Shown here one piece after another: positions 25,075 through 36,398 of a DNA stretch of 64,000 nt. Under the pieces are notes generated by a model. It worked only from the letters and a program-made list of their open reading frames with translations, was not told the DNA's origin and did no database searches. This stretch comes from Epiperipatus broadwayi (taxonomy: Eukaryota > Onychophora > Udeonychophora > Euonychophora > Peripatidae). The stretch is from assembly GCA_028023455.1 (NCBI GenBank), contig JAQFVV010012513.1, positions 939,001 through 1,003,000 on the forward strand, in the 5' to 3' direction. The position numbers and the translations under genes were made by a program. The stretch's first letter is position 1. Each line of letters begins with the position of its first letter.

Positions 25075-25977
25075 CACTGGGTCTCATTTTATGCTGTAGA
25101 TAGGTTCCTCTGAAAATGCGCACAAAATAAACTTAACTTACCTTGAAAAATGGGAGATAGGTTCTGTAATTTTCAGAAATCATATAAAAGCAAAGCAACA
25201 AGGAAAAATTACTTTAAAATTCACATTAAAAAATAAATAAAGTATGACTAATAAAAAATGTCAAATATTTGAAAAAAATTAATACAAGACAAACTTTTTT
25301 TATTAACTACAGTATTTAATTTTACATTTTTTCATACATATTTTAATCATTACCTCTATTTGACAATATGTGTTTGTGAACTGATAAGAAATCAGATTTG
25401 TGATGTGATGTACAACTAGTGCCACTTTCAGTCTTGTGCTGTGTTAATGGTTTTCTGTTTCTATATTAAAAAAATGATATCGCAATTAAAACAAAAAGAT
25501 TATACATTATCATTAGAAAGTTTATTTTCAGTTTAAAAAATCAATAAGATCTTCATTATTTATTTTAACAATTTAAAAAATTATTTCTGTTATATCTAAC
25601 AAAATATGTTTTAAAAGTTTAAAATTGGTTGAATATTTATTGCAATATTTTTACACATAAGTATAAATCTATTATTATTATTTACTCATTAGTATAAATA
25701 GGTTATTTACATAGAAGCTAAGATTCTAAATACAGATTCAGGCCATATTCACATTAGCTGCTAATATAATGTTATATTTTAGAAAAAAAAAAGTATTACA
25801 AATCAAAATAAGTTATTAATAATTTAAATTTTTTGATATGTAATAAATCTAGTGAAATATGAACTTTTTTATCACATAAAAGAAAACCCGCATAAAAAGT
25901 TATTAAGAAGAAACATGAATCGCATAACTTCAAAATTGCATTAAAATAATCTGCATAAAACGGGACCCAGTTGTGTG
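25075..25977. mobile_element. DNA transposon remnant with terminal inverted repeats
   Basis: The left end ACTGGGTCTCATTTTATGC and the right end GCATAAAACGGGACCCAGT are imperfect inverted repeats of about 19 bp at the two ends of a 0.9-kb segment. TA dinucleotides lie beside both ends, compatible with but not proof of a Tc1/mariner/pogo-type element. No transposase frame remains, so it is non-autonomous or decayed. Confidence 0.6.
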
Positions 25978-26505
25978 TATATATAATTGTGTGTGTACGT
26001 ATTTGTGAATATGTATGACTTTTTGTATTTGTAATTTGAAATTATATATTACAAATAATTTTTTGTTTTATTACTTAATGCATTTATATTTACAGCGTTT
26101 TATGTAGTGGATTGGTATTTTGATATTTTTTTCCATTGTTAAAATTGATCAACTTTGCATATACACTATGTAAAAAATAACATTTTGACAATTTAGTGGG
26201 GTTTTTTTGAAGTTAAAGGAAATATGGCAATAAAATACATAATTGTATGCCAAAAAATCATCTAAAATTTCCCAACCTTCTTAGTAATAATACAAAATAT
26301 TTAATATCTAAGTTTCTTCTCCATGATCCTGCAAATAGGTTTTTATTAGATAAAGTTCTGGATTATTTGTCGATTACTCCTAATTTAATCCATGTTACAT
26401 TTCGGCTGTTAAAAACCAACAATAAAATCTTTGATAATTTTTGAAAAAGAAAGTAGGGTTTTTTTTTGTGTAGTGTAAAAAGTAGTATATATATGAAAAA
26501 CAAAA
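25978..26505. other. AT-rich sequence, nothing recognised
   Basis: No supported gene or repeat. The 65-codon frame at 26247-26444 has no known motif. Confidence 0.5.
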
Positions 26506-26639
26506 AAACACAAGTTAAAACTTGCTAATGCTTGTATTTATGACAATAGATGGTGTTCTACCAAAAACACCGTCAAGTGTAGTTTTTCGTTTACATAAAC
26601 GTCAGAGCAAGCATTCACTATCTCTAACTTTAATTTCCA

Positions 26640-26683
26640 CCTTCAAATCATGATTTCAAGCTATTTGCTATCGTCAGTGAAGG
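26640..26683 (-). ncRNA. Hammerhead ribozyme motif (R2 copy 1)
   Basis: Minus strand 5'->3': CCTTCA, core CTGACGA, stem-loop II TAGCAAATAGCTT (AGC pairs GCT), GAA, self-complementary stem III ATCATGAT, H17 = T, then TGAAGG-type sequence. Here the last block is TTGAAGG, so CCTTCA pairs TGAAGG for six bases. Predicted cleavage would follow the base after ATCATGAT. The order of conserved elements is that of a type I hammerhead with a very short stem III. Activity is inferred. Confidence 0.6.
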
Positions 26684-27018
26684 ACAGGAATAAGAAAATA
26701 GATCTAAACACAAACTCTGAGGGTTTATGAAACAGTTTCTATTCAGCTTGCAAGAGTGAATCTTTTAGACACGTAATGTCTTCAAACTCAGCATATCAAG
26801 CCAGATAGCTATATGGGTCTGATCTCAGTTCAGCATCACCACATAGTAGAAGCCTCTGCAATATATATCATTGCTAGAAAGACCTCAAAGGTACATTTAT
26901 GAAAAACAAAAAATGCTTGTATTTATGTCAACAGATGGTGTTCTACCAAAAACACTGTCAAGCGTATGTTTACATAAACATCAGAGCAAGCATTCACTAT
27001 CTCTAACTTTAATTTCTA

Positions 27019-27062
27019 CCTTCAGATCATGATTTCAAGCTATTTGCTATCGTCAGTGAAGG
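27019..27062 (-). ncRNA. Hammerhead ribozyme motif (R2 copy 2)
   Basis: This is the same arrangement as 26640-26683 with the core CTGACGA and GAA intact. The base at position 17 is C, giving an ATC cleavage triplet, and the stem I pair CCTTCA/TGAAGG is perfect. This is the best R2 version in the window. Stem II has a U-U opposition next to the core, then three pairs. Confidence 0.65.
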
Positions 27063-27165
27063 ACAGGAATAAGAAAATAGATCTAAACACAAACTCTGAG
27101 CGTTTATGAAACAGTTTCTATTCAGCTTACAAGCGTGAATCTTTTAGACATCTATTGTCATATAT

Positions 27166-28390
27166 ATATAAACTTACTCATTTAAAGTACTTATTAAAGT
27201 GGAAGTCAACCTCTGATAATGTACTATTTCTTAAATACTATAAATTTCCACGAATTCACTCACCAGTAAGAGTTTAATAAACTTAAGTGAATGACTTACA
27301 TTTAGAGCATATTTGTATATACATCAACGATAACTGACCATACTGAAATCAGGGTTTGAATCTATTGTGTGCCTGATATTATAGTCAAATATTGAATTAT
27401 ACAAATTTAGTTAATTCTTAATGGTGGGTGATTGCACGGAGATTTATAATATTTAAGAAATAGCATGTTATGGAAGATTGACTTCCGCTTTAATAATTGC
27501 AAAAACATGTTCAATGTTTTATAATAATAGATTTCATTTTAAATACAAATATTTATATCTATAAAAATAAGCATCTTTTTTTTATTATAAAAATCATTAT
27601 CTACCTACACAGTTAGAGTAATTAGATATTTTTGATATTATATTAATACAGGTGAACTTTAGGTCATGATTAAGACAACAATCTTTTTTATACTTTCTTC
27701 AGAGAAACGATAAAAAGCACATTACTTTTGACAGTGGTTATTTATAGTTGGCAGGCAGTTAATATAATTCTCTAGCTTAATAATGTCTTCTTTTGTTATG
27801 TACTAGACTGGAAATCTTAGACTATCTCAAAACACTGTTTTTTTTTGTTTATAATATATGGGTTGTTAGAGATAAACCATGCATTTTTTTATTTTGCATT
27901 ATCTTGCCATCATGTTCACAATGTATGACTGTCTATCTGGTTCTTTATGCATTCTTATTCAAATTGGCCATGATTTACATTGCAAATTGACAAGGTTGTA
28001 AAGTATTGATGTTTTACAATTATGTAGTAATTGGCATAGACAATGATTGTAACATTCATAATTCTTAAATATTGAATATTAATTAGAATGGTATACTTGT
28101 AAGATAGATATTTATATAAGGATATTATGAGTACATAGTGACTTTGGGTTTGTGATGGCTTTGATCATGGCTGTTTGAACATGTGCATTCGATACTACTA
28201 ATAGAAATGAATTCCTTTATCATATGTATACAAATAGATATTGATGACTATCAGATGGTGTTTAATGTTAACAGATATTGGCTGTAATCACCAATTGCCT
28301 AGAAGCTTTATGTACTGACATGTTTGATAATCTGTGTAAATAATAACAGATGTAAAAGCTATTTAGAATAGTGTTATCTCAACAGTAGAA
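27166..28390. other. AT-rich sequence, nothing recognised
   Basis: No supported gene. The 65-codon frame at 27793-27990 is hydrophobic but matches nothing I know and lacks context. Confidence 0.5.
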
Positions 28391-28965
28391 AATAAAATGC
28401 CTATAAGGAGCATTAAATTCTTAGGCTTAATGATAAATAGAAATAAAAACAATCTCAACTACAAAATGATGGTAAAGCCAGAGATCATACACCCCCAATC
28501 AAAAATCTCAATAACATATAAATTTGCAGGATTTAGTGGCTTTTTAAATAAAAACCAATGTCTACGTAAATTTGAAAATGATATAAATTGCAACTTAAAA
28601 GATTATATAAAAGATCTAACTAATATCGGATATAGTTAAAAATGTGCAGGAAAATCAAAAAGTTTTGCATCAACATAAAACAGAATTGCAGAGGACAAAG
28701 TAACAACCAAGTATGGGTTACAATACCTTATAAACTAAGCAGAACAACAAGAAAAAAATTATATGCAAACAAAATTACATTATAAGCTTTAGAACAGCAA
28801 TCAGTCTAAATAAATTTAGCAACAAGCCCAAAGATAAAATAGAAAATGAAGAATTTCTGCAAATAGTATATGAAATACAATGCAATAGTCAAAGATGCAC
28901 CACAGTATATTATGAGAAATCCTAAGCCAATAAGATCACAAGGATAATATAATTACCAATAAAGC
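28391..28965 (+). pseudogene. Penelope-like retroelement remnant (RT thumb to GIY-YIG region)
   Basis: The frame 28397-28639 (80 codons) reads SIKFLGLMINRNKNNLNYKM, then KISITYKFAGF and LKDYIKDLTNIGYS. These resemble the C-terminal RT/thumb stretch of Penelope-like elements (fixed FL, Y-K-x-A-x-F and N-G-Y-type positions). Downstream, across frameshifts, come VTIPYK, KPKDKIENEE and IVYEIQCNSQ, resembling the linker and start of the GIY-YIG endonuclease (VY-x-I-x-C). Order and spacing fit. It is broken by frameshifts and truncated at both ends. Such elements are one possible source of reverse transcriptase for ribozyme-bearing repeats. Confidence 0.5.
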
Positions 28966-29550
28966 AAATCATATATAACATGATATTGCTTTTATAAGCT
29001 TGTATTTACAAAAATGAAATACAGAGAGCATACCAATAGCTCAAACAAGATCTTAATTGATAAGTGCGGCAAGAGAAATTATTTAAAATCTCTATCTGAA
29101 ATACTCTTATCCCCAGATTAATTGGTTTTGAGTTTATGGCTCATCTCAGTGAGGAGCTAGAATATTCAGATACTGGATTTAAAATATCAACTCAAAACCA
29201 TGCACTTATTTTATATGTAATATTTAAGTAGAAATTCTAAAGTTTTCAAACATGAAAATGTCTTTTACTCCAGCTATCTGGGACTGAATTAAATTCAGAT
29301 CTACCATATATTAATAGCCTCAAAGCCATAAAGGTAAAATTATAATTATCAATAAAGCAAGTCATATGTAGTGTGACTGCTTTTTCAGCTGGTATTTACA
29401 AAAATGAAATACAGAGAGTATACCAATAGCTCAAATAAGCTCTTAATTGATAAGTGCAGTAAGAGAAAATATTTAAAATTGCTATCTGAAATGCTCTTAC
29501 CCCCAGACCAATTGGTTTCAGCTTATGGCTCACCTAGTACCTACATAAAA
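28950..29550. repeat. Direct duplication, period about 385 bp
   Basis: Segments 28950-29150 and 29335-29545 share ACAAAAATGAAATACAGAGA, ACCAATAGCTCAAA and AATTGATAAGTGC, about 90% alike by eye. They lie just downstream of the Penelope-like remnant and could be its tandem termini, which is conjecture. Confidence 0.75.
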
Positions 29551-29685
29551 AGATTTTAAAAAATACAGCATATATGTGAGTGTTTTAGAATGGGAAAAAT
29601 AACATGGATACTATTTTGATCCACAAACTATCAAAAAAGCATAAAAAGGAATAATAAAAAAAGAAAAAAAGACTTGGTACTTCAC

Positions 29686-30275
29686 TAATAGTAATAATTC
29701 AGGGTTCAAACTCAGACTTTCACACAACCCACTACTCTCAGTGCCATCTCATATTGCTGACCCACCTGATCACACATATGTTGAAAATATAAATAGTGTG
29801 TAATAGGTCTGACCATCCTTCACATATGTATGTATAAATGGATTATTCTCCTGTATATGAGGGGTCAGAATGACTAAAATGTCAACATGGGTAGGATGAC
29901 AACCTTGGCACTAATAAGGGCTTTGAACATTCCATCATTAGATTTTCAATGAAATGAAAGGATGAAGAGTTGTGAGTTGGAATAGTTTGAAGCCTGTCCA
30001 TTAAAGTATGAAGATTGGCTATCTTAATATAAAGCTGAGCACTGACTGTATATGTGTGTGAGGATAGTAATCTGGACCAACTGATGATTGCTGGTTTAGC
30101 ATGAAATACATATATTGGTGATTATTTAGCTTTTCAACATGTGTGTGATCAGGTGGGTCAGCAATATGAGATGGCACTGAGAGTAATGGGTCATGTGAAA
30201 GTCTGAGTTTGAATCCCACATATATTACATATATAAATGCAGGTTTAAGTCTTGCAATGTATTAATAGTAATAAT
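29686..30275 (+). mobile_element. R3 insertion with perfect 13-bp target duplication
   Basis: The insertion 29699-30262 lies between TAATAGTAATAAT at 29686-29698 and 30263-30275. The left about 100 bp (29703-29800) is an inverted copy of the R3 3' part (ACTCTCAGTGCCATCTCATA against its complement at 30163-30182). The rest is a forward R3 unit with the CCATCATTAGATTTTCAAT, CTGGACCAACTGATGA and GTGATCAGGTGGGTCAGC blocks. The duplication size fits target-primed reverse transcription. Confidence 0.88.
30063..30130 (+). ncRNA. Hammerhead ribozyme motif (R3, 30.1 kb)
   Basis: The order is ACCAA, CTGATGA (30081-30087), stem-loop II TTGCTGGTTTAGCAT (TGCT pairs AGCA), GAA (30103-30105), stem III ATACATAT, A at 30114, then TTGGT, which pairs perfectly with ACCAA. 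Beyond a TGG bulge, TAATC and GATTA extend stem I. All core bases of a type I hammerhead are present. The predicted cut is between 30114 and 30115. Confidence 0.72.
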
Positions 30276-30790
30276 GTAATAAACAAAAGATCAAAGAGCA
30301 TTCAACTAATGAATCACTGTAATATACAAACAACATCATTTACATAACAACAACAACAACAACAACTATAAGACAGCATACAGAATTAAGAAAGACACCT
30401 ATGATTATGGTGCATAACATTGACAAAGCATTAAACTAAATCAAAAACTGGAAACACCAGAGAAAGAAAAATCACACACTTTGTAAAGCTTTTCAACATA
30501 TATATGCATTTTTTTTATTATAGAATTAACAATGTTTAGATTAAATATTACATATAGGTATATATTTATTAGATTAATTTGTAATCATATGTTTAATGCA
30601 TAATAGAATAAAACTATGATACACTACACAAAACATCGAACATACATTAAAGAAAAAAAGGAAAAACTACATCAGATGAAATTGCATTATGCTATTTAAA
30701 ATGGGGGTGGGGTGTATTTTATGTTTAATAAAAAATATAAATTGGCACTTGTCGCATGTATGCTCTAACGCACTGGTGAAATAACCAACT
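30276..30790. other. AT-rich sequence, nothing recognised
   Basis: A short (ACA)n run lies near 30349-30365. No supported gene. Confidence 0.55.
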
Positions 30791-31680
30791 GGCTATAACA
30801 GGGGTGGGGATACTCTACACCCTAGGCCAACTCTGATCCTCAAAAGCTCTCAATAGAGCCCAGACATTTTCACAAATATATATATAAAATGGATCTGTAT
30901 AAAACTTCCGTTTAAACCCACATGTAATACAATGCAAATATTGAATTAAGAGTTAAGTAAAATAAAATATTTACATCTTTTTCTCTCTCCAACCTTTATA
31001 ATAATTCTAGTTTATTCTGTCAGAAGTACAATATTCCAACAAATTACTTATATCGTGTAGTCATGTGATACTAAGAATATTTTGTTTATTTTTTAAGGTG
31101 ATTTTTGCAGATAGATGTATAACTAGTAAAAATAAAACTCGAATTTTACTTCATTTTATTATTGTTAATTTTCATTATTTTTTATCTGTTAGGATACTAA
31201 GATTTACAGTCATGCATTTCAAAAACAATGGACCACTGCATTCTGGGAGAGCAAGTTATTTAAAAGAAAAGGGATCAATTTCGAAACCATTTTCTGAAAA
31301 AGTTTATAAAAAGATTGCAACCAAGCAGAATTAATATGTCGAGAATATAAAAAGAAAATTGAGTATATACGTCACCAAGTTAGGTTTTGAGGCAAATTGG
31401 AAAAATTTTCATTAAATATGGAATAGTCCATTAATAATATATTATTTTATTTTTAATTCACAAAAAAATTATGGTCCTTATTTAAAAAACGCGAAAATTG
31501 AAATTGGCCGATTAATTGAAAAGATTGTCCATCCTTAATGGTTAGAAGTAAATTCATTACATTTTTGATTAAATATAGTAAACTAATTTTTAAATTAACA
31601 ATTTTATGTAATCTGTGAATAAGATTATAAATATCCAAATTGCCCTTGGCAGAAAAAGGTTTCACACCCCTGGCCTATAA
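30791..31680. mobile_element. hAT-like non-autonomous DNA transposon with 8-bp target duplication
   Basis: The element 30799-31672 starts CAGGGGTGGGG and ends CACACCCCTG, terminal inverted repeats of the CAGGGGTG type known from hAT transposons. The flanking octamers are GGCTATAA (30791-30798) and GCCTATAA (31673-31680), with 7 of 8 bases matching; hAT elements make 8-bp duplications. The 89-codon frame at 31065-31334 inside it has no recognisable transposase motif, so the element is a deleted or non-autonomous copy. Confidence 0.82.
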
Positions 31681-32857
31681 GAATAAGCTAATTGATAAGT
31701 TTCATATTTTTTTTAAAATATCAAAACAATGAAAATAATACATGTTCGAAAACATTTAAAATTTAAAAAATTTAAAAATCACACCTGAAACTAATATATT
31801 TAGCGAACAAATGAAAATTGAAAAACAATTAGTAGAGGTGATGAAAATGAACAAAAAACATGGAAATAATATTTATTTAAATCTGAAAATACTATATTCA
31901 ATGAAACAAACATTGATTGAAAACAGAAAAATTTCAATAAGGTTCATCAACACAAACATTCTGGATGAATCTAAATTAGCATTTGCTATCATCAGTGAAT
32001 TTAATTTCTTACATAGTATTTGCATTATTATTAAAAATATTTGTATTCCAATTATTGATTGATATTAAATATATTATTTACAAAGTAGTTACACGTTTTG
32101 AAATATATTATTTCCATGTTTTTTTTGCTTTACTTTTATTTAAATTGTCTGCCGTTAGGGGTAATAAAATTTCCCACATACATTTATATTGGCCATAGGT
32201 GCTGAAAGCATTTGTTTTCAGTCGCTATTGATTCACTAAAAATACTATTTTTGGTTTTTATCTCAAAATGATTTATATTTGTTTGATATTTTAATCATAT
32301 CATAATGGTTTTTAATTTTTATGTAAAATATGAAACAGTACATACCTTATTCGTGTCTTTGTGAATGGTCACATAATACCAGTCAATAGAGACTACATCC
32401 AATTATCTGTATAAAGACTTTAACTAAAGATATAAAAGATGTAAAAAGTATGATTTTTGGCCATTTGTATTTTGATTGAATCTTTATTTTACTTGCCAAT
32501 GTAAATGTCTGTGTAGCATATACAATGGTTGCAATTACAATAAAACAGCTTTTCACTTTCTCATTATGAAGCAAAAGCTTCTCTAACACTCTTTCATTAG
32601 GGAATAATAATAAAACAAGACATTAGTTATCAATTATCCAATAGCTAGATGATATTTTCGAATATAAGATGAGTATACTATATACCTCTCCAATATGATT
32701 ATTAAATAGTTAGCTGGTTTGGATATAGGTCAACAATGCAAAAGTAAAATACTGGGCTCAAAAAACCAGAAAAAATTTCAAGTTCACTTGTTATAGATTA
32801 CAATACAAATCATAGAGATAGATGGATGAATATATCATCACTGTGTGACAAGACTAC

Positions 32858-32931
<74 letters not shown>

Positions 32932-33052
32932 AATAAATAATTACAATGCTTATTACATGCAACAAATAAAGTAATATATTTCAAGCACTGTCAGTATGAG
33001 GAATGGAACTATACTTTAGACAATGTAATTCAATGAAATTTTTACCTAATCC
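31681..33052. other. AT-rich sequence with a long (AT)n tract
   Basis: A pure AT dinucleotide run occupies about 32860-32928. The remaining sequence has small overlapping frames on both strands (31811-32198, 32383-32589) without recognisable domains. Confidence 0.6.
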
Positions 33053-33929
33053 GGTACTGTGGTATTAAAGCTGCGACATGAAGAATTATAATCATTTAAG
33101 CATTAAATTAATTAGGTTATTAAATCAAAAACATATTTTATGATCTACATTAAAAAAAAGACAATTTAACAAAAAAATACGAAAAGCATTAATGTGAAGA
33201 ATAGTTAAAATGCGTGTTTAAATCAAATTGAGTGTGTGTTTGCACGTGCATATTCTGCATAATCTATTTTAATACATTGTACAGGCTTACACCTGCATTT
33301 ATATATGTAATATATACAGGATTTGAATTTTCACATGACCTAGAACTCTCAGTGCCATCTTATATTGCTGACTCACCTGATCACTCACATGTTGAAAAGA
33401 TAAATAATCACCAATATACGTATTTCGTGCTAAACCAGCACTCTTTAAAGTATGAAGATTGGTTATCTTAATATAAGCTGAGTACTAATTGTATATATGT
33501 GTGGAGATGGTAATCTGAACCAACCGATGAGTGCTGGTTTAGCACGAAATACTTATATTGGTGATTATTTATCTTTTCAACATGTGTGTGATCAGGTGAG
33601 TCAGCAATATAAGATGGCACTGAGAGTTGTAGGTCGTGTGAAAGTCTGAGTTCGAATCTCGCATATATTACATATAAAAATGTACGTGTAAGCCTGTACA
33701 ATATATTAAAATAGATTATGCAGAATATGCACATGCAAACAGACAATCAATTTGATTTAAACACGCATTTTAACTATTCTTCACATTAATGCTTTTCATA
33801 TTTTTTTTTTGTTAAATTGTTTTTTTTTTAATGTAGATTTTAAAATATGTTTTTGATTTAATAACCTAATTAATTTAATGATTAAACGATTATAATTCTT
33901 CATGTTGCAGCTCTAATACCACAGTACCC
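33053..33929. repeat. 0.88-kb near-perfect palindrome containing R3
   Basis: The arms 33053-33443 and 33529-33929 are inverted copies from GGTACTGTGGTATTA to its complement TAATACCACAGTACC, around an 85-bp spacer. The inner halves are R3 sequence and the outer 220 bp of each arm is not R3. The main length difference is in T-runs near 33802-33831. The spacer is the R3 sequence that precedes the ribozyme, so only the right side holds a complete motif. Confidence 0.92.
33506..33573 (+). ncRNA. Hammerhead motif with one core change (R3, 33.5 kb)
   Basis: ACCAA, CCGATGA (33524-33530), stem-loop II GTGCTGGTTTAGCAC with five perfect pairs, GAA, ATACTTAT, A, TTGGT. The second core base is C instead of the required U (CCGATGA for CTGATGA), which should abolish cleavage. 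Stem II is better paired than in the other copies, suggesting it preserves the ancestral G-C closing pair. Confidence 0.62.
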
Positions 33930-34057
33930 AAAATTCAAATATGGAATAGATCTTGAACCACAATAGCTAGAGCAGTGAATGTTAAATCAGTCAAGGTAGA
34001 GAACACCTCAGTTGTTAGTTTTAGCACTGCTTGGAATAAGTTCTTTTGTATTTTTTA

Positions 34058-34058
34058 A

Positions 34059-34097
<39 letters not shown>

Positions 34098-34098
34098 G
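34058..34098. repeat. (AC)n(AT)n microsatellite
   Basis: An AC run followed by an AT run, without other structure. Confidence 0.95.
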
Positions 34099-34279
34099 TT
34101 TATTCAATAAATCAAGTTACTTTTGAGCAACATATGTTTGTCGAAACTGTTCTTTCTTTGCTAATCCACTTGATGTTTGATCAAGAAACATTTAATTTTA
34201 TAGTGTTTGCATGAAGGTTTGCGATGATAGCATTTTAGTTGTAGCTATATGTTGGATTGTTTCTATCATTTAATCATAA

Positions 34280-34690
34280 TCATTGAATGTCTTTAGAATC
34301 TAAAAGCCCAAGTTTGATTTTTATGTTAGTACTGTTATTAACCAAGCTAGCAGACTTGTAAATGTTGAATGTCTTTAGAACTTAAAAGTTCAGATTTGAT
34401 TCTCATGCTAATACTGTCATTAGTGAAGCTTGCAGAGCTGTAAATGTTGAATGACTTTAGAATCTAAAAGTCCAGGTTCGATTCCCATGCTAGTACTGTC
34501 ATTAGTGAAGCCAGAAGAGCCTGAAGAAGAGAGTAGAATAATATTATTTGAAACGTTGTGTTATCTTCTAGCCTTTGTGGCTAATTAATATTAACAGTTG
34601 AATGTAATTGTAAAGTTTAAATAAAGTTTACAATTTTTCTAAGGACATTCAACATGTAATGTTAGATGATGGAAATAGTCGACAATATAA
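34280..34690 (+). repeat. R7 repeat with three tandem tRNA-like units
   Basis: Three direct units of about 75-80 bp start near 34287, 34366 and 34447. Each contains GAATGNCTTTAGAANNTAAA and ATGCTARTACTGTCATTAGT-like blocks. The third has AGGTTCGATTCCC, an exact match to the pol III B-box consensus of tRNA genes. Downstream come GCCTGAAGA, a stem AATAATATTATT and GAAACG, then AACAGTTGAATGTAATTG. A diverged copy is at 16950-17390. It is probably a tRNA-derived SINE. Confidence 0.6.
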
Positions 34691-35560
34691 TTACTACTTA
34701 ATTTTTTTACTAATTCATTTTTATTATTGAATTTACTTCTTAGATACATATATACATTACTGCTTTTGTTATTTTTATATATACACACTCATAGATATAT
34801 AATCAAACCAAATAAATCTACTTTTGAGGGATTTACTTATCAGAAATTAAGTATATTTTCAATCTATATATTAATAATATAAAAAAAAGATTGTCAATTC
34901 TGAAAAGTTCAAGGCTTATCAAAAAATATTCTCCGTTAGGAACGACCTTTCTTTTGCGATGGTTTTCAAAAACTCAATATTCTGAAGAATGACTCAATAA
35001 TCTACAAAAAAAAATTACAATTCTGTTCTGCTTTTAAAATAGATTTCTAAGAATTAAAATCTTATCTTGGAACGTGAAAGAAGTAATAAATACCTTTCGA
35101 CATTTTAATTACAATCTGATTATACCTGGACATAATCACTCAAAAAAAAAAGTAAACTTATTATTATATAGGAGTTAATTAAAATAAAATTATTAAAATG
35201 TAATTTATTTTGACTTCACAAAACTTATTATTATAAAGAAATTAATTAATATAAAATCATTAAATTGGAATTAATTATGTCTTTACAAATGTTCCCATTA
35301 TCCATGCTTATATGTATGTATAATGTAGTTTTATTGATTTTTATGGAATATATAATAATTTTAGCCGTGTCAAAAATGTAATGGTAAGAATTTAAATTCA
35401 CACGGAACAAGCAAGTTCGAATATATAACTAAAACAATTCACAAATTAAATTTTCAAATAAATCATTTAAATAAATTTGTAAATAATGTCGCTATTATTA
35501 TGTCATTGCCATCTAGTTTCAGTCTTCCCCGTGAGTCATTCCTTAATTTAGTGCTATATA
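34691..35560. other. AT-rich sequence, nothing recognised
   Basis: No gene or firm repeat seen. Confidence 0.55.
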
Positions 35561-35561
35561 A

Positions 35562-35880
35562 CAGATCGAAAACGCAAAATATGGATAAGAGAACAAATAG
35601 ATGCTATTGTCATCAATGAAAGAATTGAAAGACAAGTGGAGTTGGGCTAGACATATTGTTAGAAGAGATGATAATAGATGGGCAATTGAAATCTTAAACT
35701 GGGCTACAAGAGATTATAAAAGACCCAGAAAGAAACCACATGTAAGATGGATGGATGAAATAAGAAAGGATGCAGAGGTGATGTGGAGAAGAGAGGATAA
35801 AGATTGGAAAAGATGAATTGAACTTGGAGAGATCTTCATCCTGCAGTGGATTGATAATAGTTGTCAATGATGAGGATGAA
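35562..35880 (+). mobile_element. RTE 3' fragment, 5'-truncated
   Basis: The frame 35601-35816 reads DKWSWARHIVRRDDNRWAIE and RPRKKPHVRWMDEIRKDAE, the C-terminus of the same RTE protein as at 50.7 kb. The terminal TGA near 35814 matches the stop in two other copies. It is followed by the short 3' UTR (CTTGGAGAGATCTTCATCCT) and a GATGAGGATGA tail. It is relatively little diverged, and its frame is open to the end. Confidence 0.88.
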
Positions 35881-36213
35881 CAAACTAAAGATCAAATAAA
35901 AGTGATCATCTTCCATCTGACAAAATAGATTGGTATTGGCTTAACAAAAGATGATTAAGTGCATTTAAATGACTCATTGGGAATACAGCTTGTGAATTAC
36001 CATGATAATACACTCAGACTTGTTTGTTTTAGGAAATAGTATTGTAAAATGTGTAGATGTAACTAAATTTATTTGCAAAAAAGGTATGAAAAAATAATCC
36101 AATAATAAAGACATATGTTAACCCTTGATCATCTGCATTAGTAAATGGTTTAATTACCATCCTATAAATACATTAGAGCTTAGATGCATTAGTATGAACA
36201 AAATTATTAAAAA

Positions 36214-36398
36214 CCATAAGCTAGAAACTAGGCTGGCAATATTGGATGAGTAGGCACTAGATAGGGATTTTATGCACACACCTTTTTGTAGCCATTAATT
36301 ACTAAGACTTGCACTGGGTGGCACTACTGTATGGAGAGTTTGCTACTGTTTTAACAGCCTGTGTAAGCATAGGAAATGATTATGTGATGAAGATAAGA
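36214..36398 (+). repeat. R1 repeat fragment
   Basis: Contains GGATGAGTAGGCACTAGATA, ACTGGGTGGCACTACTGTAT and AGCATAGGAAATGATTATGTGATG. The left arm is missing. Confidence 0.75.

Larger units (their letters stand above)
26510..27165 (-). repeat. R2 family, two direct copies
   Basis: Copies at about 26510-26893 and 26895-27165 share AGACAATAGATGG-type ends, AGAGCAAGCATTCACTATCT, CAGTGAAGGACAGGAATAAG and ACAGTTTCTATTCAGCTT. The second lacks the segment near 26770-26890. The minus strand is given as the sense because the ribozyme-like motif (26640-26683, 27019-27062) reads on that strand. Related copies are at 45533-46350. Confidence 0.85.

Noticed and set aside
34531-34575. A confident hammerhead at R7
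   Set aside because: CTGAAGA and GAAACG are present, but stem II pairs poorly next to the core and stem I has only two adjacent pairs; kept only as part of the weaker motif theme.
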